A DNA stretch of 32,539 bases from positions 1-32,539 of the forward strand of contig JAQTNF010000045.1 in the NCBI GenBank assembly GCA_028713995.1, in the 5' to 3' direction. Origin of the DNA: Deltaproteobacteria bacterium (GTDB taxonomy: Bacteria; Myxococcota_A; Polyangia; JAAYKL01). The notes beneath the pieces are model-generated. The model did not search any database. It saw only the letters and a list, made by a program, of their open reading frames with translations, and was not told the DNA's origin. A program made the position numbers and the translations under genes. Shown here piece after piece: positions 25,411 to 32,414 of this stretch. Within the stretch, counting starts at the first letter, position 1; each line of letters starts with the position of its first letter.

Positions 25411-27396
25411 CTAGCGGCGCTTGCCCTTCGCGGGCTCCTTGGCCTTTTCCACGAACTTGGCCTCCACCGCGGGCATGGTCTCCTTGGTCCCGCCGCGCAG
25501 ATCCACGTCGCGCGTGCCGCGCACCGTGCCGTACACGTCGACCGAGGATTGCAGGCCCGCGTCCGTCTCGCCGCGGAAGACCACGTACACCGCGCACCTC
25601 GCGCCGGCCGGGCAACCTTCGCCCACATACAGGAGGAAAGCGGTGACGCCCTTCTCGGTGCTGATGTTCACCACGCGGCCGCTCACCTTCAGCTTCTTGC
25701 CCACCTGCACCTTGGCGTCGCGCGCGAGCGTCGGGTAGTCGAGCTTCCTGTCGAGATCCTTGGACCAGGCGGCGACGGCGTCGTCGAGACTGGCGATGCG
25801 GGTGACCTTGATGGTGCTGGTGCGCGGCGCCTTGCCCGGGGCGCGCGCGACGATCGCGACGACGTGGTCGCCCATGGCCGGCAGCGGCACCGCCGCGCTG
25901 AATCCGCCCGCGGTCACGCCCGCGGCCCGGCCGTTGACCGTCACCTCGGCCCCCTCCTCGGTCACGCCGCTGCATGTCACCGTGTCGAACGGCACCACCG
26001 CGTCCGCGGCCGGGCGATCGATTTGAAGCTTCGTCACGGGGATCGTGACGAGGTGCTGGCCCTGCTCCGTGGCGCCGCCCGCCTCGGCGAGCTGGAACGG
26101 CAGCTTGTAGATCAGGTTGTCGCCCGCCACCTCGCCCACGGGCATGACCGACGCGAGCGCGACCCTTTGCGTGTAGCCGCCTTGCGAGGTGTCGACCGGC
26201 TTGCCGTCCACCGACAGCTGGATGCCGGGCGCCACGCGGAAGACCACGTCGAAGAACGGCTGCGCGGTGACGAGGCCCGTGAGATCCGTGGTCGACGAGT
26301 GCCGGAGCGCGATCTCGACCTTCTGGGCCTCGGGCTGCTTTCCGGGCTCCGCGTAGGTCACGAGGATCTCGTTCTCCCCGAGCCTGAGCTGGTTCACCGG
26401 CAGATCCATTCGCGCCTGTCCGGCCGCGATCGGCACGGCCACGCCGCCGATCTGCACCTGGGCGCCGGGAGGCGCGGACGGGTACGCGAGCACGACCGTG
26501 ATGCTGGCGCCGTCCGGGGACGGGAAGATCTGCGCCCGCACCGCGTTGTCGCCACGCCCGAGGAACAGGTACAGGATCACGACCACGCACCCGATGATGA
26601 GCACTCCCGCCGCGACAACCGCGATGAGCAGGCCCGGACTTCGCCCGCGCGGCGTCTTCTCCTCGTCCGGCCACTCGTCCACGTCGTCGCGCGCCGATCG
26701 CGACTGCGCGGGTCTCTCGGCGCGGTGATCGGGCTCGGCCGAGCTCGCGGTCGTTCGGGACGGCTCCGAGGCCGCTGCGATCGTCGCGGCCCGGGTCTCG
26801 GCCTGGTCGAGCTCCTTGTGTGCGGGCTTCACCTGCTCCGGGGCCGCGGCCGGCGGTGGGTTGGAGATGGGCGTCGCCGTCTGCATCCTCGCGGGCTCCG
26901 CCGTGACGGCCCGCATGCCGAGCACGGTGCGCTTGTCGAGGCCGGGCTTTGCGGCCGGGGCGGCGGGCGGCGGTGGGTTGGAGATGGGCTTCGCCATCTG
27001 CACCTGCGCGGGCTCCGCCGTGACGGCCCGCATGCCGAGCACGGTGCGCTTGTCGAGGCCGGGCTTTGCGGCCGGGGCGGCGGGCGGCGGCGGGGGGGTG
27101 GAGATGGGCTTCGCCATCTGCACCTGCGCGGGCTCCGCCGTGACGACCTGCATGCCGAGCGCGGTCTTGGCCAGTTCCATGCCGGGCCCCGCGGCATGCA
27201 CGGGTTGGGCGGGAGGCGCGACCGGGACCGGCTTGATGATCTGGGGCGCGACCCCGAAGAGCACGGTCTTGGCCGGCACGCTTTGCTTGGGAGCGTCGCG
27301 CCGGGGCTCGGCCTGGTCGCCGGACAGGGCGCTGCCGCAGGCGGAGCAGAACTGTATTCCTTCGATGTTGACGGTACCGCACACCTTGCAGATCAT
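25411..27396 (-). CDS. Zinc-ribbon single-pass membrane protein with KTxLGM repeats
   Basis: 661 residues from MICKVCGTVN, with GGAGG upstream. An N-terminal zinc ribbon (Cys3, Cys6, Cys17, Cys20) resembles that of the downstream kinase. A Pro/Ala-rich cytoplasmic region contains K/R-T-x-L motifs at 43-48 (KTVLFG), 77-82 (KTALGM), 117-122 and 156-161 (both RTVLGM), the last three within a tandem repeat. One membrane helix spans about 255-280. The remaining ~380 residues would be periplasmic, with beta-rich PEGA/Ig-like segments (VQLSVDGKPVD-like, GAEVTVNGRAAGV) and a C-terminal OB-like part (KKLKVSGRVVNISTEKGVTAF). The enzymatic function is unknown. As first gene of the kinase operon it is a likely substrate or partner of the kinase. 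Confidence 0.7.
   Translation of the reverse strand: MICKVCGTVNIEGIQFCSACGSALSGDQAEPRRDAPKQSVPAKTVLFGVAPQIIKPVPVAPPAQPVHAAGPGMELAKTALGMQVVTAEPAQVQMAKPISTPPPPPAAPAAKPGLDKRTVLGMRAVTAEPAQVQMAKPISNPPPPAAPAAKPGLDKRTVLGMRAVTAEPARMQTATPISNPPPAAAPEQVKPAHKELDQAETRAATIAAASEPSRTTASSAEPDHRAERPAQSRSARDDVDEWPDEEKTPRGRSPGLLIAVVAAGVLIIGCVVVILYLFLGRGDNAVRAQIFPSPDGASITVVLAYPSAPPGAQVQIGGVAVPIAAGQARMDLPVNQLRLGENEILVTYAEPGKQPEAQKVEIALRHSSTTDLTGLVTAQPFFDVVFRVAPGIQLSVDGKPVDTSQGGYTQRVALASVMPVGEVAGDNLIYKLPFQLAEAGGATEQGQHLVTIPVTKLQIDRPAADAVVPFDTVTCSGVTEEGAEVTVNGRAAGVTAGGFSAAVPLPAMGDHVVAIVARAPGKAPRTSTIKVTRIASLDDAVAAWSKDLDRKLDYPTLARDAKVQVGKKLKVSGRVVNISTEKGVTAFLLYVGEGCPAGARCAVYVVFRGETDAGLQSSVDVYGTVRGTRDVDLRGGTKETMPAVEAKFVEKAKEPAKGKRR
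26864..27160. repeat. Tandem repeat inside the zinc-ribbon protein gene
   Basis: The block starting GAGATGGGC recurs at 26864, 26981 and 27101, with periods of 117 and 120 bases. The two right-hand units are nearly identical and the left one is more diverged. Each unit encodes about 39-40 residues: Pro/Ala run, K/R-T-V/A-L-G-M, then VTAEPAQVQMAKPIS. The 3-bp difference keeps the frame. Confidence 0.9.
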
Positions 27397-27443
27397 CGCG
27401 CCCTCCGAGAGATTCCGTTCGCCTCCCACCGTGAGCAGGCCGG

Positions 27444-27472
27444 ATGATACCCAAGCTCGCGGCGAGATACAA
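27444..27472 (-). promoter_or_regulatory. Candidate promoter of the zinc-ribbon/kinase/queA/tgt operon
   Basis: On the minus strand TTGTAT (27472-27467) and TATCAT (27449-27444) are 17 bases apart. TATCAT matches TATAAT at five of six bases. Transcription would start near 27437, about 40 bases before the ATG at 27396. Confidence 0.5.
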
Positions 27473-27506
27473 ACCCGGCGCGAGGGCCACGGCGCGAGGG
27501 CCCGGG

Positions 27507-27534
27507 TTGACACGGAGCGGCCGAGCCATATAGT
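27507..27534 (+). promoter_or_regulatory. Near-consensus sigma-70 promoter for the DUF1844/htrA operon
   Basis: TTGACA at 27507-27512 is a perfect -35 box. TATAGT at 27529-27534 matches five of six -10 bases, with 16 bases between. Transcription would begin near 27541, about 20 bases before the TTG start at 27561. It is the strongest promoter seen in the window. Confidence 0.7.
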
Positions 27535-27560
27535 TCCTTCGCGTACACTGGAGGTGCAAC

Positions 27561-27746
27561 TTGGATCCTCGCGAATGGCTCTTCGACAAGCGTGTCATGA
27601 TGCGCAACCTGGACAAGGGTGTGTTCTCGGTCAAGGACTACGAGGAGTATCTCTCCACCTTGACGAACCTCGGCGACAGCCACGAGAGACTGAGCACCGC
27701 CGAAGAGCTGCGGGCCATGAGGCGCCCCGACGGCGCGGAGAAGTGA
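27561..27746 (+). CDS. Small conserved-looking protein, 61 aa
   Basis: 61 residues from TTG 27561, preceded by GGAGGT with about 6 bases spacing. The sequence is hydrophilic and helical (MDPREWLFDKRVMMRNLDKGVFSVKDYEEYLSTLTNLGDSHERLS), with no Cys, signal or membrane segment, so it should be cytoplasmic. I do not recognise a named domain. It is supported as a real gene by the strong promoter and ribosome-binding site and by codon use like its neighbours. It lies 10 bases before the DUF1844 gene, which suggests co-expression. Confidence 0.65.
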   Translation: MDPREWLFDKRVMMRNLDKGVFSVKDYEEYLSTLTNLGDSHERLSTAEELRAMRRPDGAEK

Positions 27747-27756
27747 GGCAGGAATC

Positions 27757-28080
27757 ATGGCGGACGATCCGACCACGAACCGCCCGCGGGCCGACGAGAA
27801 CGGCGTCGAACCCGGCTCCGACGAGCCGATCCCGGAGATCGACTTCACCACTTTCGTCCTGTCGCTGAGCTCGTCCGCCGCGTTCCATCTCGGCATCGCC
27901 GCCCATCCCGAGACCGGCAAGACCGAGATCAACCTGCCCATGGCCAAGCAGACCATCGACATCCTGGGCATCCTCCAGGACAAGACGCGCGGCAACCTGA
28001 CCGGCGCCGAGGAGAGGCTGCTCGGGGAGATCCTCTACAACCTCAGGATCGCGTTCGTCCGTGCCGCGCCCGCGAAATAG
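27757..28080 (+). CDS. DUF1844 domain protein
   Basis: 107 residues. After a charged, variable N-terminus, residues about 28-100 fit DUF1844: PEIDFTTFVLSLSSSAAFHLGIAAHPETGK, then INLPMAKQTIDILGILQDKTRGNLTGAEERLLGEILYNLRIAFV. The family is common in deltaproteobacteria and related phyla and has no assigned function; it looks cytoplasmic and all-helical. It is the middle gene of a three-gene operon. Its last 20 bases overlap the GTG start of the HtrA-like protease gene. Confidence 0.85.
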   Translation: MADDPTTNRPRADENGVEPGSDEPIPEIDFTTFVLSLSSSAAFHLGIAAHPETGKTEINLPMAKQTIDILGILQDKTRGNLTGAEERLLGEILYNLRIAFVRAAPAK

Positions 28081-29191
28081 CGCGTTTCTTGCCCTCGCGT
28101 GGACCCTCGCGCTCGCCGCGGTCTCATGCCGTCCCGCACAGGAGGAGCGTGGGGCCGCCCAGCCGTCCGCGGCTGCGCCGCAGCCCTCGCCCGAGGTCAA
28201 GGTCATCTACCCCAACGTGCCCGGCTCGTTCGTCAACGTGGTGAAGAGCGTGCGGCCATCGGTGGTGAACGTGTTCGCGGCGCAGATCGTGCGCAACGGA
28301 CCGCTCTTCGGCTGGCCCGGCTTCGAGGACATCCTGGGCATGCCGCGACAGGAGCGCATCCAGCGCTCATTGGGCTCGGGCTTCATCATCGACGGCCAGG
28401 GCTTCATCCTCACCAACTTCCACGTGGTGCGCGGCGCGAGCGAGATCCTGGTCCAGCTCGAGGACGGCCGCGAGGCGCCGGCCATGCCCGTCGGCGCGGA
28501 CAGCAACATCGACACTGCGCTCCTGCATGTGGAGGAGCGCAACCTCACGCCCGTGAAGCTCGGCGACTCGGACAAGCTCGAGGTGGGCGAGTGGGTGCTC
28601 GCCATCGGCAACCCGCTCGGTCTGTCGAACACGGTGACCGCCGGCATCGTGAGCGCCAAGGGGCGCGACTACGGCGACATGGGGATCGCGCGGCACGGGT
28701 TCCAGAGCTTCATCCAGACCGACGCGTCCATCAACCCGGGCAACTCGGGCGGCCCGCTCATGAACGTGGAGGGCGAGGTGGTGGGCATCAATACGGCCAT
28801 CGCGCCGCAGGGTCAGGGCATCGGGTTCGCGGTGCCCATCAACATGGTGAAGTCGATCCTGCCGCAGCTTCGGCGCACGGGCCACGTGGTTCCCGCGTGG
28901 CTGGGCGTGGCCATCCGCGATCTCTTGCCCGAGATCCGCGACAGGCTCGCCTCGCCGGACGGCGTGCTCGTCACGGCCGTCTACGAAAACGGCCCCGCCG
29001 TCTCTGCCGACCTGAAGCCAGGCGACGTCATCACCGGGTTCAACGGTTCCTCCGTGAGCGCCGCGTCGGAGCTCGGATGGCTCGCGACCACGGCCGGCGT
29101 GGGCAACGAGGCGAGGATCGCGGTCTTCCGCGGAGGCAAGACCTTCGAGACCAAGCTCGTGCTCGCGCCGAAACCCTACGGGGCGCCGTAG
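28061..29191 (+). CDS. HtrA/DegP-like serine protease, lipoprotein form, one PDZ
   Basis: 376 residues from GTG 28061, inside the end of the DUF1844 gene. The N-terminus looks like a lipoprotein signal (LALAWTLALAAVSC, Cys23), followed by a Pro/Ala linker. The trypsin-like domain has the triad His121 (TNFHVV), Asp151 (NIDTALLHV) and Ser229 (INPGNSGGPL). One PDZ domain follows (about 275-365: WLGVAIRDLLPEI and LKPGDVITGFNGSSV). HtrA proteases degrade or refold damaged envelope proteins. One PDZ is the DegS-like layout, but the lipid anchor replaces the DegS transmembrane helix. No stress-sigma promoter was recognised. Confidence 0.93.
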   Translation: MPRPRNSAFLALAWTLALAAVSCRPAQEERGAAQPSAAAPQPSPEVKVIYPNVPGSFVNVVKSVRPSVVNVFAAQIVRNGPLFGWPGFEDILGMPRQERIQRSLGSGFIIDGQGFILTNFHVVRGASEILVQLEDGREAPAMPVGADSNIDTALLHVEERNLTPVKLGDSDKLEVGEWVLAIGNPLGLSNTVTAGIVSAKGRDYGDMGIARHGFQSFIQTDASINPGNSGGPLMNVEGEVVGINTAIAPQGQGIGFAVPINMVKSILPQLRRTGHVVPAWLGVAIRDLLPEIRDRLASPDGVLVTAVYENGPAVSADLKPGDVITGFNGSSVSAASELGWLATTAGVGNEARIAVFRGGKTFETKLVLAPKPYGAP

Positions 29192-29218
29192 CGCGACCTG
29201 CCGCGCGGTTCAAATCGT

Positions 29219-30445
29219 TCACAGGCCCACGGGCGGGTCGGATCTCTCGCCCAGCAGCAGGCGGCGGGCCTCGGCCATCGTGAAGAGCGATCCGGTCACG
29301 AGCACGGTTCCCCTTGGCCCGGCGAGCGCCGCCGCGCGGGCGAGAGCGCCTTCCACGGTCGCGACGATCTCGTCGCCCGGCGCAAACAGGCCGGCCGGGT
29401 CGAGCGCCCTCGACAGGGGCGGCCGGGTGAGCACGACCCGCCCCACCACGGGCCGCAGGATGTCGAGCATGCGCGAGACCGGCTTGCCGCGCACGGCCCC
29501 GAACACCGCCGCGTCGGGCCGTTCCCCCTGGCCGACGAGCGTCTGTGCGAGCGCCGCGGCACCCTCGGCGTTGTGCGCCCCGTCGAGGATGTGCCGCGGG
29601 CGACCGTCCACGATCTCGTACCTTCCGGGCCATCGGGCTTCGGGCAGCGCGCGAGCGAACACGGAAGGCGCAAGCCGCGCGTCCGCGCGTCCGAGCACGG
29701 CGAATACCTTGAGCGCCACGGCCGCGTTCTCGCGCTGGTGGCGTCCGGGCCACGGTGGGGTGAGGTCTTCCGGCACGAAGAAGTCGCGGCCCATGGCCAG
29801 CACCGGCGCGCCGACCATCCGTGCGTGGGCATCGACCACGGTGAGGGCCTGCGGTGCGAGCGGGCCCACCACGATGGGCACGCCTGGTCTGGCGATTCCG
29901 GCCTTCTCATGCGCCACCTCGGCCACCGTCGAGCCGAGCAGATCCGGGTGGTCGAGCCCGATGGTGACGATCGCCGTGGCCTCGGCCGGCGCGATCGTGG
30001 TGGCGTCGAGCCGCCCGCCGAGCCCCACTTCGAGCACGGCCAGGTCCACGGCGGCCTCGGCGAATGCCGACAGCGCGGCGAGCGTGGCGATCTCGAAGAA
30101 CGTGAGCGGCAGCGCCGGCGCGTCCTCCATCACGTCGAACACGCGCGTGATGTGCCGGGCGAGCGTCGCCTCGTCGGCCTCGTCGCCGTTCACGCGGATG
30201 CGCTCCGCGAACCTGTGGAGGTGCGGCGAGGTGAACAGCCCCACCGTGAGCCCGGCCTCGCGCGCCGCGTGGGCCAGGAGGCACGAGACCGTACCCTTTC
30301 CGTTGGTGCCCGCGATCTGGACGCAGCGCAGCGCCCGCTCCGGGTTGCCGAGCCGCGCCGCCGCCTCGCTTACGGGCCCGAGGCCGAGCCGCATGCCGCG
30401 GGAGGAAAGGCCGTAGAGCCGCCCTAACGCCTGTTGATAGTCCAT
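29219..30445 (-). CDS. folC: Folylpolyglutamate synthase / dihydrofolate synthase
   Basis: 408 residues. FolC adds glutamate to dihydropteroate and extends the polyglutamate tail of folates using ATP. The Mur-ligase-type P-loop GTNGKGT is at 46-52, followed by LFTSPHLHRFAERIRVNG, FEIATLAALSAFAEAAVDLAVLEVGLGGRLDAT, IGLDHPDLLGSTVAEVAHEKAGI and HILDGAHNAEG, all typical of FolC. It starts 13 bases after the cyclic-nucleotide-binding regulator gene and probably shares its transcript. It converges on the htrA-like gene with a 27-base gap; no solid terminator is seen there. Confidence 0.95.
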   Translation of the reverse strand: MDYQQALGRLYGLSSRGMRLGLGPVSEAAARLGNPERALRCVQIAGTNGKGTVSCLLAHAAREAGLTVGLFTSPHLHRFAERIRVNGDEADEATLARHITRVFDVMEDAPALPLTFFEIATLAALSAFAEAAVDLAVLEVGLGGRLDATTIAPAEATAIVTIGLDHPDLLGSTVAEVAHEKAGIARPGVPIVVGPLAPQALTVVDAHARMVGAPVLAMGRDFFVPEDLTPPWPGRHQRENAAVALKVFAVLGRADARLAPSVFARALPEARWPGRYEIVDGRPRHILDGAHNAEGAAALAQTLVGQGERPDAAVFGAVRGKPVSRMLDILRPVVGRVVLTRPPLSRALDPAGLFAPGDEIVATVEGALARAAALAGPRGTVLVTGSLFTMAEARRLLLGERSDPPVGL

Positions 30446-30458
30446 GTGGGAAGCGCTC

Positions 30459-31097
30459 TTAGGCGAACTGTTCCTTGAGCTTGAGGAACTCCTGGAACTC
30501 GCCGAGGCGCTCGGGCTCCTTGATCACCCACGCGCCTCCCTCCTCGATCACCGCGCCGGCCCGCACCAGCCTGGAGAGGATGTCCTGCGCCTCGGCGAGC
30601 GCGAGGCCCACCTGCTCCGCCATGGCCGCGGTGTCCACGATGAGGCGCACCTCGCCGCCGTCGCTCTTGCCGTGCAGCTTGACGAGGCGCTTCAGGTTCT
30701 CGATGACCCGGTCGCCCGCGTCGCGGTGCAGGAGCACGGCGATGAGCGAATCGGCCGATTCGAGCCGCCTCGCCAGCTTGCGGATGAGGCGCAGGGCGAT
30801 CTCCGTGTTGTGGACGATCATCTCCTCGAGCACCCTCGCGCCGATGACGAGCAGCTCGGAGTCCTCCTCCGCAACGGCCGTGGCCGTGCGCGGCTGGTCG
30901 TTGAGGAGCGACATCTCGCCGACGAACTCCCCGGGGCCGAGCACGGCCAGGGTCTTGTCCACACCGTTCGAGGTCATGGACACGCGCACCGCGCCGGAGC
31001 GGACCACGAACATCTCGGCGCCCTTCTCGCCGGCCGAGAAGATGAGCTCGCCCGCCTTGACGTTCCTTCCGTATTTGACGAACAACGAATCGGTCAT
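30459..31097 (-). CDS. Crp/Fnr-type cyclic-nucleotide-binding regulator
   Basis: 212 residues from MTDSLFVKYGRNVKAGELIFSAGEKG, with GGAGGAA upstream of ATG 31097. Residues about 10-120 form a cyclic-nucleotide-binding barrel with the phosphate-binding-cassette-like GPGEFVGEMSLLNDQPRTATAVA. A long helix follows (IALRLIRKLARRLESADSLI), then a C-terminal winged-helix-like part (LIVDTAAMAEQVGLALAEAQDILSRLVRAGAVIEEGGAWVI). The glutamate and arginine of FVGEMSLL...PRTA fit cAMP or c-di-GMP binding, but the ligand is not certain. It is probably a DNA-binding regulator. The upstream open frame (to 31298) has no family similarity and is not included. Confidence 0.85.
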   Translation of the reverse strand: MTDSLFVKYGRNVKAGELIFSAGEKGAEMFVVRSGAVRVSMTSNGVDKTLAVLGPGEFVGEMSLLNDQPRTATAVAEEDSELLVIGARVLEEMIVHNTEIALRLIRKLARRLESADSLIAVLLHRDAGDRVIENLKRLVKLHGKSDGGEVRLIVDTAAMAEQVGLALAEAQDILSRLVRAGAVIEEGGAWVIKEPERLGEFQEFLKLKEQFA

Positions 31098-31460
31098 GGG
31101 TTCCTCCGAGGGGGATCTCCTGTCAGGGATTCTAGGACAGATCCGCCGGGCGCGTCCCACTTTTTTGTGCTTGAATGGGATGAGGTCGAGGAGGCTCCCA
31201 TGGACAATGGACAAACGAGCGGCCTTCGAGCCCCAAGGCCAGCCCGCGACAGTTGACGCAGCCTCGAATTGCGGTCGCCCCGCCTTCCCTTCGGTCAAGC
31301 AGATTTATCCATCGTGCCAACGATGAGCATTGTCACATTTGTTCGGCTTGACAGATCTTACGCATGTGGGAGACACTCATAATTGTACACGGAAAAGAAC
31401 AAGCGCTGGGAGGCAATGGACCTGTTCCCCCTCATGGGGAATCAAACCAAGGAGCGGGGC
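31098..31460. other. Intergenic region between divergent genes
   Basis: 363 bases without a supported gene. It contains a perfect 6-bp hairpin CATCGT-GCCA-ACGATG at 31310-31325 and a TTGACA at 31348-31353. The nearest AT-rich -10-like CATAAT (31378) is 24 bases away, too far for a standard promoter. The region is less GC-rich towards 31330-31390. No RNA gene was recognised. Confidence 0.5.
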
Positions 31461-32414
31461 ATGCGTCGCTATTCTCGACCGGTTGATCTGTGGGGTCTTG
31501 GGTGTTCGGCCGTCGTTAGCGCGCTTTTCGTCGCCACTTTCGCGATGCGAGCCGAAGCGCGGACGGTGCTCTTCTATAAGGATCACACTGACTACTCAGC
31601 CTGGATGGAGGCGCACGGCCACGAGATCTGGGCCGGGCCTGCGTCCTCGACCAACCCCGAGGACGGGACCTGGATCCGGATCGCCAGCAACACCCCTGCG
31701 GCGGGCGAGGTCGACATCAACGCGACCAACGACAGCATCATGTCGCGAGGTCCCATGGAGATCCCGGCAAGCCTCGGCTCTGAGGTGCGGCTCGCGTTCC
31801 GGTACAAGGGGTACAACGCGGACGCGTGGTGGCTCTACGAGTTGTGCGCGGCGGATACGGATGGGTCCGAGTACCCGGATTCCGCGGATTGTAACCGTTT
31901 CTTCGAGAGCTTCGGCACGGTCACCTATCCCGGGCTGCCGAGCGGATGGATGGTGCGGGACGGGACCGGAGACCAGAGTTCGGTGGATTGGAAGACGGGC
32001 GAATCGGAGTACTTCTATCCCACGGTGTTCCACGATTGGGACAGCACCCACAACGTGGTGCAGTTCCTGGTCACGCCGACTTTCAGCGCTGGAGTCGAGG
32101 CACAGTCGGTTTTCTACTACAGAGATCATACTGACTACTCTGACTGGATGGAGGCGCACGGCCACGAGATCTGGGTCGGCCCGGCGTCCTCGACGAATCC
32201 CGATGACGGGACCTGGATCCGGATCGCCAGCAACACCCCCGCGGCGGGTGAGGTCGACATCAACGCGACCAACGACAGCATCATGTCGCGAGGTCCCATG
32301 ACGATCCCAACAAGCCTCGGTTCCGAGGTGCGGCTCGCGTTTCGCTACAAGGGGTACAACGCGGACGCGTGGTGGATCTACGAGCTGTGCGCGCTCGACA
32401 CAAACGGGACCTAG
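31461..32414 (+). CDS. Exported protein with duplicated 181-residue domain, second copy truncated
   Basis: 317 residues from ATG 31461, with AAGGAG upstream; earlier in-frame starts lack a good site. A signal peptide is likely (LWGLGCSAVVSALFVATFAMRAEA, about residues 9-32). Residues 36-216 form one domain, rich in Trp, Tyr and Asp (HTDYSAWMEAHGHEIW, DGTWIRIASNTPAAGEVDINAT, GSEVRLAFRYKGYNADAWW). From about 217 the domain starts again, nearly identical, and ends in TAG after some 100 residues. The first copy continues past this point with YPDSADCNRFFESFG. The fold is unknown; an exported beta-sandwich is plausible. The stop coincides with a drop in GC content, so the 3' end is probably not native. 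Confidence 0.6.
   Translation: MRRYSRPVDLWGLGCSAVVSALFVATFAMRAEARTVLFYKDHTDYSAWMEAHGHEIWAGPASSTNPEDGTWIRIASNTPAAGEVDINATNDSIMSRGPMEIPASLGSEVRLAFRYKGYNADAWWLYELCAADTDGSEYPDSADCNRFFESFGTVTYPGLPSGWMVRDGTGDQSSVDWKTGESEYFYPTVFHDWDSTHNVVQFLVTPTFSAGVEAQSVFYYRDHTDYSDWMEAHGHEIWVGPASSTNPDDGTWIRIASNTPAAGEVDINATNDSIMSRGPMTIPTSLGSEVRLAFRYKGYNADAWWIYELCALDTNGT
31566..32410. repeat. 543-bp tandem duplication, second unit partial
   Basis: Unit 1 runs 31566-32108 and unit 2 starts at 32109; matched points (for example ACTACTC at 31591 and 32134) are 543 bases apart. The first ~300 bases of the units are nearly identical in DNA, with a few synonymous changes, which implies a recent duplication or gene conversion. 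Unit 2 loses similarity near 32400-32410. Confidence 0.9.

Noticed and set aside
23285-27634. Extension of the queA frame into a 1799-residue protein
   Set aside because: The extension overlaps the kinase and zinc-ribbon genes in another frame, is Arg/Gly-rich and lacks domains. QueA starts at the coupled GTG.
29192-29218. GCGCG...CGCGC stem between the htrA-like gene and folC as a terminator
   Set aside because: It has a five-base stem without a T tract, which is not enough in this GC-rich context.
31098-31298. 67-codon upstream extension of the cyclic-nucleotide-binding regulator
   Set aside because: The family N-terminus and a GGAGGAA site fit the ATG at 31097. The extension has no domain similarity.
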